Shown here piece after piece: positions 32,397-40,350 of a stretch of DNA of 40,350 nucleotides. Position 1 is the first letter of the stretch. Every line of letters starts with the position of its first letter. This DNA comes from an uncultured Rhodospirillales bacterium (GTDB lineage Bacteria; Pseudomonadota; Alphaproteobacteria; RF32; CAG-239): contig CACYYO010000012.1 of assembly GCA_902778645.1 (NCBI GenBank), forward strand, positions 1 through 40,350. Direction: 5' to 3'. A model generated the notes under the pieces. It made no database searches and had not been told where the DNA came from. It was given only the letters and a program-made list of their open reading frames with translations. The position numbers were made by a program, and so were the translations under genes.

Positions 32397-35300
32397 TTAT
32401 TTAACCAATTCTGCCAATTTTTTAATATAAACACTCAGCACATGTACCCGTGTCCCATAATCCGAAAAATCTCCTTCAATCAATAACTTTTGATCCGGTC
32501 TGATTTTTATCACCCCGAATTGTTTCTGAATAAAATCAATCAACTTTTCCGGCTTCGGAAATGTATTGTTATGAAACATCAACAAAATTCCTTTTGCGCC
32601 GGCATCAACTTTTTCGATATTGGCTGTTCGACAAAGCTGTTTAATCTCAACCGTCTTGAGCAGATTATCAACTTCCGACGGAATATCCCCGAAACGGTCA
32701 ACCAATTCCTCGCGCATATCCATAATCGCCTCTTTGTCTTGCAGGTCACCGATTCGTTTATATAATCCCAAACGTACTCCCAAATCACGCACATACTCTT
32801 CCGGAATCATAATCGGAATACCGGTTGTAATCTGTGGTGCCCAATCAGAAACCTCACCCCCCTTATCAGCCACACCGACATTAGCTTTTTGTCTGGCAAT
32901 TTCTTCTTCTAACATATGTTGATAGAGAGCAATTCCCACCTCTTTAATATGCCCGGATTGCTCTTCGCCCAAAACATTGCCGGACCCTCTGATATCCATA
33001 TCGTGACTGGCAAGTGAGAACCCTGCCCCCAACGTATCCAATGCCTGCAAAATATTCAACCGCCGCTCGGCAACCAGATTAAGTTTTTTCTGTTTGGGCA
33101 CGGTAAAATAGCAATAACCCCTGATTTTAGATCGTCCGATACGCCCGCGTAATTGGTACAGCTGCGCTAACCCGAACATATCCGCCCGATGCACAATCAT
33201 CGTATTAACAGTCGGCATATCAATACCCGATTCAATAATTGTCGTTGATAACAGCAAATCATATTTGCCATCAGCAAAATCATTCATCACATCTTCGAGC
33301 TGTTTAACCGGCATTTGTCCATGTGCCACCGCAATTTTAATATCCGGCACCAGCTCGCGCAACCCTTTTTCAACCTCAAAAATATCCGACACCCGCGGAC
33401 AAACAAAAAACGTCTGCCCACCACGGAACTTTTCACGATAAATGGCCTCTTTAATCATCACCTGATCAAACGGCATCACAAACGTACGCGCCGCCAACCT
33501 ATCAACCGGCGGTGTCCCGATAATGCTTAACTGTTTAACACCGGTCAAAGAGAGTTGCAACGTTCTCGGGATTGGCGTTGCCGTCAATGTCAAAACATGA
33601 ACATTCGACTTTAGATTTTTCAATTTCTCTTTATGGACCACCCCGAAATGCTGCTCTTCATCAATAATCAACAACCCGAGATTAGAAAATTTGATGTTAT
33701 TGGCAAGCAATGCATGCGTCCCTATCACAATATCGACCGAACCGTCCTCCAGTCCTTGCTTAATAAGCGACGTCTCTTTAGGTGTGACAAGACGAGACAG
33801 CATTTTAACATTAACCGGAAAACCTTCCATACGCTGCTTAAAATTATAATAATGCTGGCGCGCTAATAAGGTTGTCGGCACAATCAACGCCACCTGCGCC
33901 CCACAAGAGGCAACGGCAAAAGCGGCACGCAACGCAACTTCCGTCTTGCCGAACCCGACATCACCGCACACCAACCGATCCATCGGCGACCCTTGTCCCA
34001 AATCTTTCAAAACATCGGCAATCGCATTAAGTTGGTCATCAGTCTCATGGTAGGGGAACTTTGCACAAAACTCATCATAACACCCATGTTCGGGAACAAA
34101 AATTTCCGAAGATTTGAGCTGTCTTTCCGCCGCAATCGCAATCAGTTTTGTGGCAATTTCTCTGATACGATTTTTAACCTTGGCCTTTTTCGCCTGCCAA
34201 GCGGCACTGCCTAACGTATCGAGCTGAATATTCTCATCTTCAATCCCGTAACGAGACAACACATCAATATTTTCAACCGGCACAAATAACTTGGCATCAT
34301 TGGCATACAAAATTTTCAAGCAATCATGCGGTGCCCCGCCGGCTGTAATGTTTTCCAAGCCCAAGAAACGTCCGATACCATGCTCGATATGCACAACCAA
34401 CTCACCGACTGACAACGAAGAAACGTCAGCAATAAAATCTTTCGCCGTGACTTTTTTAGCTTTACGGCGTTGCTTTTCACCCAAAATATCTTGTTCTGAG
34501 ACAATAAGATAGCCGTCTCCCTTAAACCCGTGCGGCAAATTCATCAATACCAAAACCACTTTTCTAAGCTTGGCTTTATCTTCCGCTTCTTGCCACGTAT
34601 CTGCCACCGCTAAATCAGTGATACCGTATTCGCTCATCAGCGAGAACAAACGCTCTCGACTACCTTGAGAATAACAAGCAATTATTCGTTTGAGTTTTTT
34701 ATTTTCTTCGAGGTAGGCTTTCAAATCCTCATAAACCTTAGCGGCATTAATATTTTTGGCACTGGCAAAATTAATCACCGGTACGACTTGCGCCGAAACA
34801 ATATCTTCACGCTCCGGCAACGTTAACGGCGTTAAATGGAGTGGCTTGCGATCATCAATAATTTTTTTAAACTGTGATTCTGTTAAATACAATAATTCCG
34901 GCGGTATCGGACGATAAGTATCAACTTCATTAAGAGACTTAACTTTCAAAGCTTCCATGCGCGCCACATAATAGTCATGAATACTTTCGGCTTTTGTTTT
35001 TAAGGCATCTTCCACCTGCCGCCCGATAACAAGCTTTGCTTGTGGCAAATAATCAAAAATCGTTGGTAGCGGTTCATCAAAAAACAGTGGCAACCAATTT
35101 TCCTGCCCGATGTATTTTTTTCCCTGTGAAATGGCATCATAAAGTTCATCTGTTTGACTGGCAGCGCCGAATAACTCACGGTATTTACCGCGAAAAGTTT
35201 TGATGCTGTTTTGATCTAAACTGAATTCGCCCATGACCTGAAATGTGTATTGTTTGAGGTCACTGGTCGTGCGTTGTGATAGCACATCAAAAGTACGGAT

Positions 35301-35864
35301 TCTTTCAACTTCATCACCGAACAAGTCTATTCGCAAAGGCTCCTCGGTGCCAACCGGAAAAATATCCAAGATATCACCGCGCACGGCATATTCCCCGGCT
35401 TCCATCACCTGTTCAACTTTGGTATAGCCGTTAATCGCCGCATAATGCAAAAAATCCTCAAATTTCAATTCACTGCCGACCTTAACCTCACGAATTGAGT
35501 TCAGAAAAATCTTTTTTAACGGAAGTTTTTGAAGAGCTGCACCGATACTTGCAATTATGATTCTCGGCTTTTTCGGTGTCGGATTCTTTGCAAGTGCACA
35601 TAAAGTTTGCACGCGCTCAGCCGTAATTTCGATATTCGGTGAAACACGATCATAAGGCACGGTATCCCATGCCGGCAATTTCAAAACTTCTATATCAGGG
35701 GAAAGCGTATGCAACAAATCAGCCGTAGTCTCCAAAGAGATTCCGTCACTGACAATATAAAGAATATCACTTTTGTTCTGCTTATAAATATCCCCGAGCA
35801 GAAAAGCATCATACCCTTCTGCGACGGAAGAAATAACTTTTATTCTATCAAATTCGCCTTGCAT
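32397..35864 (-). CDS. mfd: Transcription-repair coupling factor Mfd
   Basis: 1155-residue ATPase that removes stalled RNA polymerase from lesions and recruits UvrA. The N-terminal UvrB-like region (about 1-340) is followed by the RNA-polymerase interaction domain (VGELVVHIEHGIGRFLGL is near residue 460-480), then a RecG-like translocase with Walker A GDVGFGKTEVA, DEEQHFG box, TATPIPRT, GIDMPTVNTMI and QLRGRIGRSKIRGYCY, and a C-terminal regulatory domain. Length is standard. It is divergent from recG, an enzyme sharing its translocase module. The ATG at 35864 lacks a strong Shine-Dalgarno. All helicase motifs are intact. Confidence 0.97.
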   Translation of the reverse strand: MQGEFDRIKVISSVAEGYDAFLLGDIYKQNKSDILYIVSDGISLETTADLLHTLSPDIEVLKLPAWDTVPYDRVSPNIEITAERVQTLCALAKNPTPKKPRIIIASIGAALQKLPLKKIFLNSIREVKVGSELKFEDFLHYAAINGYTKVEQVMEAGEYAVRGDILDIFPVGTEEPLRIDLFGDEVERIRTFDVLSQRTTSDLKQYTFQVMGEFSLDQNSIKTFRGKYRELFGAASQTDELYDAISQGKKYIGQENWLPLFFDEPLPTIFDYLPQAKLVIGRQVEDALKTKAESIHDYYVARMEALKVKSLNEVDTYRPIPPELLYLTESQFKKIIDDRKPLHLTPLTLPEREDIVSAQVVPVINFASAKNINAAKVYEDLKAYLEENKKLKRIIACYSQGSRERLFSLMSEYGITDLAVADTWQEAEDKAKLRKVVLVLMNLPHGFKGDGYLIVSEQDILGEKQRRKAKKVTAKDFIADVSSLSVGELVVHIEHGIGRFLGLENITAGGAPHDCLKILYANDAKLFVPVENIDVLSRYGIEDENIQLDTLGSAAWQAKKAKVKNRIREIATKLIAIAAERQLKSSEIFVPEHGCYDEFCAKFPYHETDDQLNAIADVLKDLGQGSPMDRLVCGDVGFGKTEVALRAAFAVASCGAQVALIVPTTLLARQHYYNFKQRMEGFPVNVKMLSRLVTPKETSLIKQGLEDGSVDIVIGTHALLANNIKFSNLGLLIIDEEQHFGVVHKEKLKNLKSNVHVLTLTATPIPRTLQLSLTGVKQLSIIGTPPVDRLAARTFVMPFDQVMIKEAIYREKFRGGQTFFVCPRVSDIFEVEKGLRELVPDIKIAVAHGQMPVKQLEDVMNDFADGKYDLLLSTTIIESGIDMPTVNTMIVHRADMFGLAQLYQLRGRIGRSKIRGYCYFTVPKQKKLNLVAERRLNILQALDTLGAGFSLASHDMDIRGSGNVLGEEQSGHIKEVGIALYQHMLEEEIARQKANVGVADKGGEVSDWAPQITTGIPIMIPEEYVRDLGVRLGLYKRIGDLQDKEAIMDMREELVDRFGDIPSEVDNLLKTVEIKQLCRTANIEKVDAGAKGILLMFHNNTFPKPEKLIDFIQKQFGVIKIRPDQKLLIEGDFSDYGTRVHVLSVYIKKLAELVK

Positions 35865-35937
35865 AACTCAATCTGTTCTGTACTTTTAGGAAGAAAATAT
35901 ATACAATCTCAGAGTAATGCAAGAAAAAAATATTATT

Positions 35938-36026
35938 GTCATTGCGACACTGAACGAAGTGAAGAGGAAGCAATCTCAGCAAATTAATGACAAATCAAAA
36001 TATTCTTCCCCTTTGCAAAGGGGAAG
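35938..36026. repeat. Intergenic palindromic repeats between mfd and recG
   Basis: Two short repeat-like motifs occupy this gap. The first runs from GTCATTGCGA (35938-35947) to GCAATCTC (35970-35977); ATTGC and GCAAT pair at its ends, and it resembles the 'CATTGCGA...GAAGCAATC' elements common in many bacterial genomes. The second is a perfect 22-bp palindrome at 36005-36026 with half CTTCCCCTTTG. Both are likely dispersed elsewhere in the genome. The promoters of mfd and recG should also be here but are not resolved. Confidence 0.65.
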
Positions 36027-36050
36027 TTAGATAGGGTAGATATTTTCCAC

Positions 36051-38132
36051 ATGAGACCGCAAATTTTATATCCGCTGTTCGCGGGCATCGAAAACATCAA
36101 AGGCGTTGGCGCAAAAGCCAAAACCCTTCTGAGTCATCTTTGCGGCGATAAAATCATCAATATTCTCTGGCATTTACCCTACAACATCGTTGATCGCACC
36201 TATTCTCCCGCCTTATCGCATGCCGAGATCGGGCGGATTATCACGGTTAAAATTAAAGTCGTCGAGCACGTTCCACCCAAATCGAAGCATCAGCCTTATA
36301 AAATTATTTGCACCGATGGTACGGATGACATCACCCTCTCTTTTTTTAAGGCATATCCAGAGAGTTTGCAAAAAAATCTCCCCACCAATGCCGAGCGCAT
36401 TATCAGTGGCAAGTTAGAGGTTTTTAACGGCGCTTTACAAATGAATCACCCGGACTATATCGGACGACCGGAGGAATCAGATATTATTAAAGGGATTGAA
36501 CCTGTTTATCCTTTAACTGCCGGTATCACCAACAAAATGATGCGCAAATTCACACACACCGCTCTTTCCGTTGTTCCGAACTTGCCGGAATGGCAGGATG
36601 AGCGCTTTTTGCAAATGAATAAATTTGAGAGCTTCAAACAAGCATTGATAAAAGCGCATAACCCGCAAAGCGCGAGTGACATCGGTGCCAACAGCCCTTA
36701 CCGCCGTCGCTTGGCTTATGACGAACTCTTGGCAAACCAATTGGCCCTCGCCTTTGTCCGGCAAAAAGTCAAAAAACAACAAGGACGAAGTTTTAACGGG
36801 AACGGACAATTACAAGCTCAAGTCTTAAAAGCCTGCCCTTTCCAATTAACCGAATCACAGCAAAAAGTCTTGGCTGAAATTAAAGCTGATATGGCTTCCC
36901 CTTACCGGATGTTACGTTTACTCCAAGGCGATGTCGGCTCCGGCAAGACGATTGTGGCTTTATTAAGTATGCTCAATTGCGTGGAAACAGGCGCGCAAGC
37001 CGCCATCATGGCACCGACCGAAATTCTTGCTAAACAACACTTAGAAACCATTGCCCCGCTATGTGATGCTTGCGGCATTAAGGTGGCTCTGTTAATCGGT
37101 AAAACCAAAAAGAAAGAGCGCACCGAAATCCTGGAGCAATTAGCTGATGGCACAATTCAGATTTTGATTGGCACACACGCCCTGTTTACCGACACTGTCA
37201 CATTTAAGGATTTAGGATTTATCGTCGTTGATGAACAACACCGCTTCGGTGTCCAACAAAGACTAGCGCTATCGGCCAAGGGAAACAAACCCGACATTTT
37301 GGTTATGACAGCCACCCCGATTCCGAGAACGCTGATTTTAACCGCTTACGGCGATATGGAATATTCTAAGATTGAAAAAGCCCCCGAAGGGCGCAAACCG
37401 ACTGACACCCGCGTTATGCCTTTGAACAAAATTCAAGATGTTGTTGCCGCCCTTAAACGTAAAGTTGACAGCGGAATCCGCGCTTATTGGGTCTGTCCGC
37501 TGGTCGAAGAGTCGGAAAAAACAGACCTTGCCGCCGCTGAGGAAAGATTTCATACCCTGCAAAAAGTTTTCGGTGATGATGTCGGTCTCATTCACGGCAA
37601 AATGAAAGAAGCCGAAAAAGATGCCGTGATGACAGATTTCAAGACCGGCAAAATCAAAGTATTGGTTGCAACCACCGTCATAGAAGTCGGTGTCAATGTA
37701 CCAGAAGCAACCTTAATGATTATCGAACAAGCCGAGCGTTTCGGCTTGGCTCAGCTCCACCAGCTCCGCGGACGAATTAAACGCGGATTTGAAGCCTCAA
37801 CCTGTATTTTGCTTTATGGTTTTCCGTTGAGTGAAACAGCTCGCGAACGCCTAAATATTATGAAAAATTCTGAAGATGGCTTTGTGATTGCCGAAAAAGA
37901 TATGGAACTCCGCGGTTTTGGCGAAATTTTAGGCAATCGCCAATCAGGCTTTGAGGTCTTTCATTTGGCAGATTTAAGCACCGACAAAGAGTTAATGCTT
38001 ACCGCGCATAAAGATGCCCAGCTCATCGTCTCTCAAGATCCCAAGCTTGAAACACCGCGCGGACAAGCCCTCAAAATTCTGCTCTATTTGTTTGAACAAG
38101 ACGATGCCGTCAAAACTTACCTCGCCGGATAA
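36051..38132 (+). CDS. recG: ATP-dependent DNA helicase RecG
   Basis: 693-residue branch-migration helicase that remodels stalled forks and recombination intermediates. The N-terminal wedge/OB domain (about 1-200) has the HLPYNIVDR and INHPD-like region (QMNHPDYIG). Walker A is GDVGSGKTIVA (about 291-301); then come VVDEQHRFGVQQR, MTATPIPRT, and the C-terminal VIEVGVNVPEATLMIIE and QLRGRIKRG motifs, with the FGEILGNRQSGFEVF tail. Length matches. The ATG at 36051 lacks a clear Shine-Dalgarno. Divergent from mfd. Intact. Confidence 0.97.
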   Translation: MRPQILYPLFAGIENIKGVGAKAKTLLSHLCGDKIINILWHLPYNIVDRTYSPALSHAEIGRIITVKIKVVEHVPPKSKHQPYKIICTDGTDDITLSFFKAYPESLQKNLPTNAERIISGKLEVFNGALQMNHPDYIGRPEESDIIKGIEPVYPLTAGITNKMMRKFTHTALSVVPNLPEWQDERFLQMNKFESFKQALIKAHNPQSASDIGANSPYRRRLAYDELLANQLALAFVRQKVKKQQGRSFNGNGQLQAQVLKACPFQLTESQQKVLAEIKADMASPYRMLRLLQGDVGSGKTIVALLSMLNCVETGAQAAIMAPTEILAKQHLETIAPLCDACGIKVALLIGKTKKKERTEILEQLADGTIQILIGTHALFTDTVTFKDLGFIVVDEQHRFGVQQRLALSAKGNKPDILVMTATPIPRTLILTAYGDMEYSKIEKAPEGRKPTDTRVMPLNKIQDVVAALKRKVDSGIRAYWVCPLVEESEKTDLAAAEERFHTLQKVFGDDVGLIHGKMKEAEKDAVMTDFKTGKIKVLVATTVIEVGVNVPEATLMIIEQAERFGLAQLHQLRGRIKRGFEASTCILLYGFPLSETARERLNIMKNSEDGFVIAEKDMELRGFGEILGNRQSGFEVFHLADLSTDKELMLTAHKDAQLIVSQDPKLETPRGQALKILLYLFEQDDAVKTYLAG

Positions 38133-38142
38133 GCTTTAAATC

Positions 38143-38177
38143 TCTCCTTTGGGGATTATATAAAATTTCAAAGGAGA
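38143..38177 (+). promoter_or_regulatory. Hairpin that can mask the ribosome-binding site of the small membrane protein gene
   Basis: TCTCCTTTG (38143-38151) is perfectly complementary to CAAAGGAGA (38169-38177), which contains the AAGGAG Shine-Dalgarno of the gene starting at 38184. The 17-nt loop is AT-rich. Such a stem would block translation until melted or bound. Confidence 0.6.
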
Positions 38178-38183
38178 AAAAAT

Positions 38184-38495
38184 ATGGAATTATATTTATT
38201 TTTCGGCTTAATTTTACTTTATCTGATAACATCTTTTGTGCTTCCCCAGCATCATTTACAAAAGGTGTGGACTTTAGCCTTTTTTGTTTGCTTTATTGTG
38301 ACTGCTGTCGCAATTGGGCTCATCAAAGTCAGCGGACAAGACGTTATGATGTCCGCTTCCGAACTTAACTGGTATTACTTGCTTTACCTGTTCGGCTCAT
38401 TATCGGTTGTTTTGGGATTCATCAATTTATGGCTCTATCGACATGGTATTTGGAATATTTTCTTCGGTTCGTTCCGAGATAACAAAGATAATTAA
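38184..38495 (+). CDS. Small three-helix membrane protein, unknown
   Basis: 103 residues with three predicted membrane helices (about 2-20, 28-48 and 67-87) separated by short loops, and a polar, charged C-terminal tail (SFRDNKDN). I do not recognise a family. A strong AAGGAG lies 7-8 nt before the ATG but can be masked by an upstream complementary sequence. It follows recG by 51 nt and may be cotranscribed. Its stop overlaps the stop of the convergent gene by four nucleotides, with no terminator between. Confidence 0.7.
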   Translation: MELYLFFGLILLYLITSFVLPQHHLQKVWTLAFFVCFIVTAVAIGLIKVSGQDVMMSASELNWYYLLYLFGSLSVVLGFINLWLYRHGIWNIFFGSFRDNKDN

Positions 38496-39157
38496 GCGGA
38501 TTTTAGCGTAAAAATCTTATCACGACCGCGAATACTAATCTTATATTTATCCCGACACCATGGCCAAATAACTTTACGCGCATTCAAAATTCGGCAGGCA
38601 AAAGGCACATCGGCGCAAGTAATAACATTGTTTTCTCTATCCCAAACAGCCGCCGGAACACGCTTTAAGGCCTTGCGTACACGATCCTCATCGAGCCACG
38701 TGGGCGTTCCGATAACATCCTGCTTCAAAAGTTTAAGTTTTTTCGGTTGGGGTTCAGCCAAAATCCGGCGCAAGCTTTTTCCCAGCAAAAAATACAAATT
38801 TTCTTCAGCTTCTTTTTGATTATCACTGGCATGGATATAATTTCCGCCCAAAACATGACGAAGCTTATATTTCATATCAGTCATATTTTGATTAACCCCG
38901 CTTTCTATCATTTTCGGCGTTTCATCACGAACCAAGTAGACTAAAAAACTGCCCTGACCACACATTTTTTGCTTATTTTTAGCAGATGGCAGGCGCTTAC
39001 CGTAAAAACGAGACAAATTATGAGCAAAACATTTTTTGGACCATTCTATTTCATAAGTTCTAACGATTTCAAACTTCTGTGAAACCAGATTTTGCACTTC
39101 ATCAGCTCTGTCTCGCACTTTGTGCCATAACAAAAAGATATTGTACTCTTCACTCAT
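38492..39157 (-). CDS. Protein with an N-terminal nucleoside diphosphate kinase-like domain
   Basis: 221 residues. The first about 130 have the layout of NDP kinase: a beta-strand with a Lys (NIFLLWHKVRD, K13), an SRFYGK segment at the position of the EFYAEHKGR helix, a hydrophobic strand (GSFLVYLVRDE), KYKLRHVLGG like the ARxxLG helix, and NYIHASDN (106-113) matching the active-site N-x-x-H-G-S-D, with H109 as the phosphohistidine. The remainder (about 135-221) is basic, with no recognised domain. This is remote similarity read by eye; the usual Arg and Thr ligands are not clearly identifiable, so catalysis is uncertain. ATG 39157 follows AAGG; an upstream in-frame start lies before the promoter and is rejected. 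Confidence 0.55.
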   Translation of the reverse strand: MSEEYNIFLLWHKVRDRADEVQNLVSQKFEIVRTYEIEWSKKCFAHNLSRFYGKRLPSAKNKQKMCGQGSFLVYLVRDETPKMIESGVNQNMTDMKYKLRHVLGGNYIHASDNQKEAEENLYFLLGKSLRRILAEPQPKKLKLLKQDVIGTPTWLDEDRVRKALKRVPAAVWDRENNVITCADVPFACRILNARKVIWPWCRDKYKISIRGRDKIFTLKSA

Positions 39158-39187
39158 AACTTTTACCTTGTATTTTTCATACCGACG

Positions 39188-39216
39188 AATATAATGGCAC
39201 AAAATTGATTTGACAA
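39188..39216 (-). promoter_or_regulatory. Promoter of the NDPK-like gene
   Basis: On the - strand: TTGTCA (39216-39211), a 17-bp spacer and TATATT (39193-39188), placing the start about 25 nt before ATG 39157. Confidence 0.65.
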
Positions 39217-39234
39217 GCACAAAACAGGTTTTTC

Positions 39235-40350
39235 ATGATAAGAGTGAATAATATCAAAGCAGATTTAGATATTGATTTAAACGGCTTGAAAGAAATTGTT
39301 TCTATTCGAACCGGGCTTGACACGGAATACATCAAAAAAATTTCCGTTGCCAAAAAATCTGTCGATGCGCGCAACAAAACCAATGTCTGCTTTGTGTATT
39401 CCGTTGATATGGAGGTTGAAGGCGACGAGAATTACATATTTTCCATTCTGGCATGGAAAGATTGTGAATTAATAACCCCCTCTCCCGTCCTACACTTAAC
39501 ACCGCGAATTAGTTCCAAAAACAGACCGATTATCGTCGGTACCGGACCGGCAGGAATGTTTGCCGGTCTTGCCTTAGCCGAAATGGGGCTTAAACCGATT
39601 TTGCTCGAACGCGGTAAAGCTGTCTCTGAGCGCCGAAAAGACATCAAAACCTTTTGGCAGACAGGACAATTAAACACCAATTCCAACGTTCAATTTGGGG
39701 AAGGCGGTGCCGGAACATTTTCTGACGGCAAACTGATGACCGGCATCAAAAAGACACCTCTTCTGCACAAAGTCTTGCAAGAATTGGCTGCCGCCGGTGC
39801 ACCTGAAGAAATTCTCTACCTTGCCAAACCCCACATCGGTACGGATAAACTCATAAAAGTAGTCGAAAATATTCGTAAAAAAATCATCTCTCTCGGCGGA
39901 GAATATCGCTTTGAACATAAACTCGTTGATCTGGTAATTAAAGAAAATAAAATCCAAGCGGTTAAAATCCAAAAGGCCGACGGTGACAGTGAAGAAATAA
40001 CCGCTGACTGCGTTATTCTTTGCTTGGGGCACAGTGCGCGGGATACCTTTCAGATGCTCTATAACAGAGGGTTACGGATTGAGCAAAAACCTTTCTCCAT
40101 CGGCGCTCGTATCGAGCACACACAAAATATGATCAATCAATCCCAATATGGGCGCTATGCATCTCATCCTGCTCTGGGAGCGGCGGATTACAAATTAGCG
40201 GTTCATTATCCCGACGGACGCTCTGCCTATACTTTTTGTATGTGTCCGGGAGGACAAGTTGTGGCTGCGGCTTCCGAAAAGGAATGCGTCGTCACCAATG
40301 GCATGAGTGAATTTGCACGTGACAAAGAGAATGCCAATGCCGCCCTTTTG
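39235..40350 (+). CDS. FAD-dependent dehydrogenase of the COG2509 type, truncated by the window end
   Basis: 372 codons are visible, open to the last base; the C-terminus is missing. Residues about 1-95 form an N-terminal cap resembling the COG2509 family's leading domain. IIVGTGPAGMFAGLALAEMG (about 101-120) is the FAD/NAD(P) dinucleotide fold, followed by ILLERGKAV with the ribose-binding Glu, NSNVQFGEGGAGTFSDGKL, and VILCLGHSARDTF with a second FAD contact. The family is conserved but without an agreed physiological reaction. The ATG at 39235 has no strong Shine-Dalgarno. It is divergent from the NDPK-like gene. No signal peptide, so cytoplasmic. Confidence 0.85.
   Translation, partial: MIRVNNIKADLDIDLNGLKEIVSIRTGLDTEYIKKISVAKKSVDARNKTNVCFVYSVDMEVEGDENYIFSILAWKDCELITPSPVLHLTPRISSKNRPIIVGTGPAGMFAGLALAEMGLKPILLERGKAVSERRKDIKTFWQTGQLNTNSNVQFGEGGAGTFSDGKLMTGIKKTPLLHKVLQELAAAGAPEEILYLAKPHIGTDKLIKVVENIRKKIISLGGEYRFEHKLVDLVIKENKIQAVKIQKADGDSEEITADCVILCLGHSARDTFQMLYNRGLRIEQKPFSIGARIEHTQNMINQSQYGRYASHPALGAADYKLAVHYPDGRSAYTFCMCPGGQVVAAASEKECVVTNGMSEFARDKENANAALL

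Noticed and set aside
1-40350. Insertion sequence, prophage, toxin-antitoxin or tRNA genes
   Set aside because: No transposase, integrase, phage or tRNA cloverleaf pattern was recognised on either strand.

Overview
The window reads as a low-GC, Gram-negative alphaproteobacterium with an anaerobic or microaerobic lifestyle. The evidence for this is the parvulin gene divergent from secA, the trxA-addA-addB and rdgB-rph blocks of alphaproteobacterial type, LptG (so an LPS-bearing outer membrane), and a dense set of flavodoxins, FMN reductases and a rubredoxin fusion. A gut-associated lineage is plausible but is inference; no rRNA or tRNA gene is present to place it. I saw no insertion sequence, phage gene or CRISPR array.

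Layout. 1-353: nested palindromic repeats. 351-4059: a parvulin PPIase (-) divergent from secA (+). 4115-12136 (-): trxA, addA, addB, rdgB and rph, a recombination-repair and nucleotide/RNA housekeeping block. 12205-12643 (+): a structured ncRNA with promoter and terminator, then a 72-codon HTH-like gene. 12650-12830: another palindromic repeat, ending in the stop codon of an unusual glycogen synthase (12828-14870, -). 15042-18763: grpE (+), a third repeat, a secreted Sel1-like protein (-), cysK (+) and lptG (+). 18760-19540 (-): a SLOG/DUF1273 protein directly behind a ~250-nt highly structured RNA. 19545-29327 (-): twelve tightly packed genes that look like one redox/electrophile-stress operon. 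29472-31193 (+): a glyoxalase-II-like hydrolase and an unknown membrane protein. 31236-35864 (-): a periplasmic nitroreductase, an unknown protein and mfd. 36051-38495 (+): recG and a small membrane protein. 38492-39157 (-): a protein with an NDP-kinase-like domain. 39235-end (+): a truncated FAD-dependent dehydrogenase.

The most interesting region is the twelve-gene operon. It appears to start at a MerR-type promoter (19-bp spacer filled by a palindrome, 29370-29400) and combines two exported flavodoxins, three cytoplasmic flavin/NAD(P)H reductases, an MBL-rubredoxin fusion, a CMD-cupin fusion, a quinol-monooxygenase-like protein, an alpha/beta hydrolase with a Cys nucleophile, a DXS-like enzyme that lacks a substrate-binding Arg, and DNA glycosylase Tag. 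Four of its products carry a signal peptide whose end encodes a strong Shine-Dalgarno followed by an in-frame ATG exactly where the mature domain begins. This suggests dual localisation by alternative translation starts.

Two RNA-level features also deserve attention: a family of palindromes with conserved outer arms and TGTAC/GTACA tip but variable, compensating inner stems, and the structured RNA upstream of the SLOG gene, whose terminator may be conditional.
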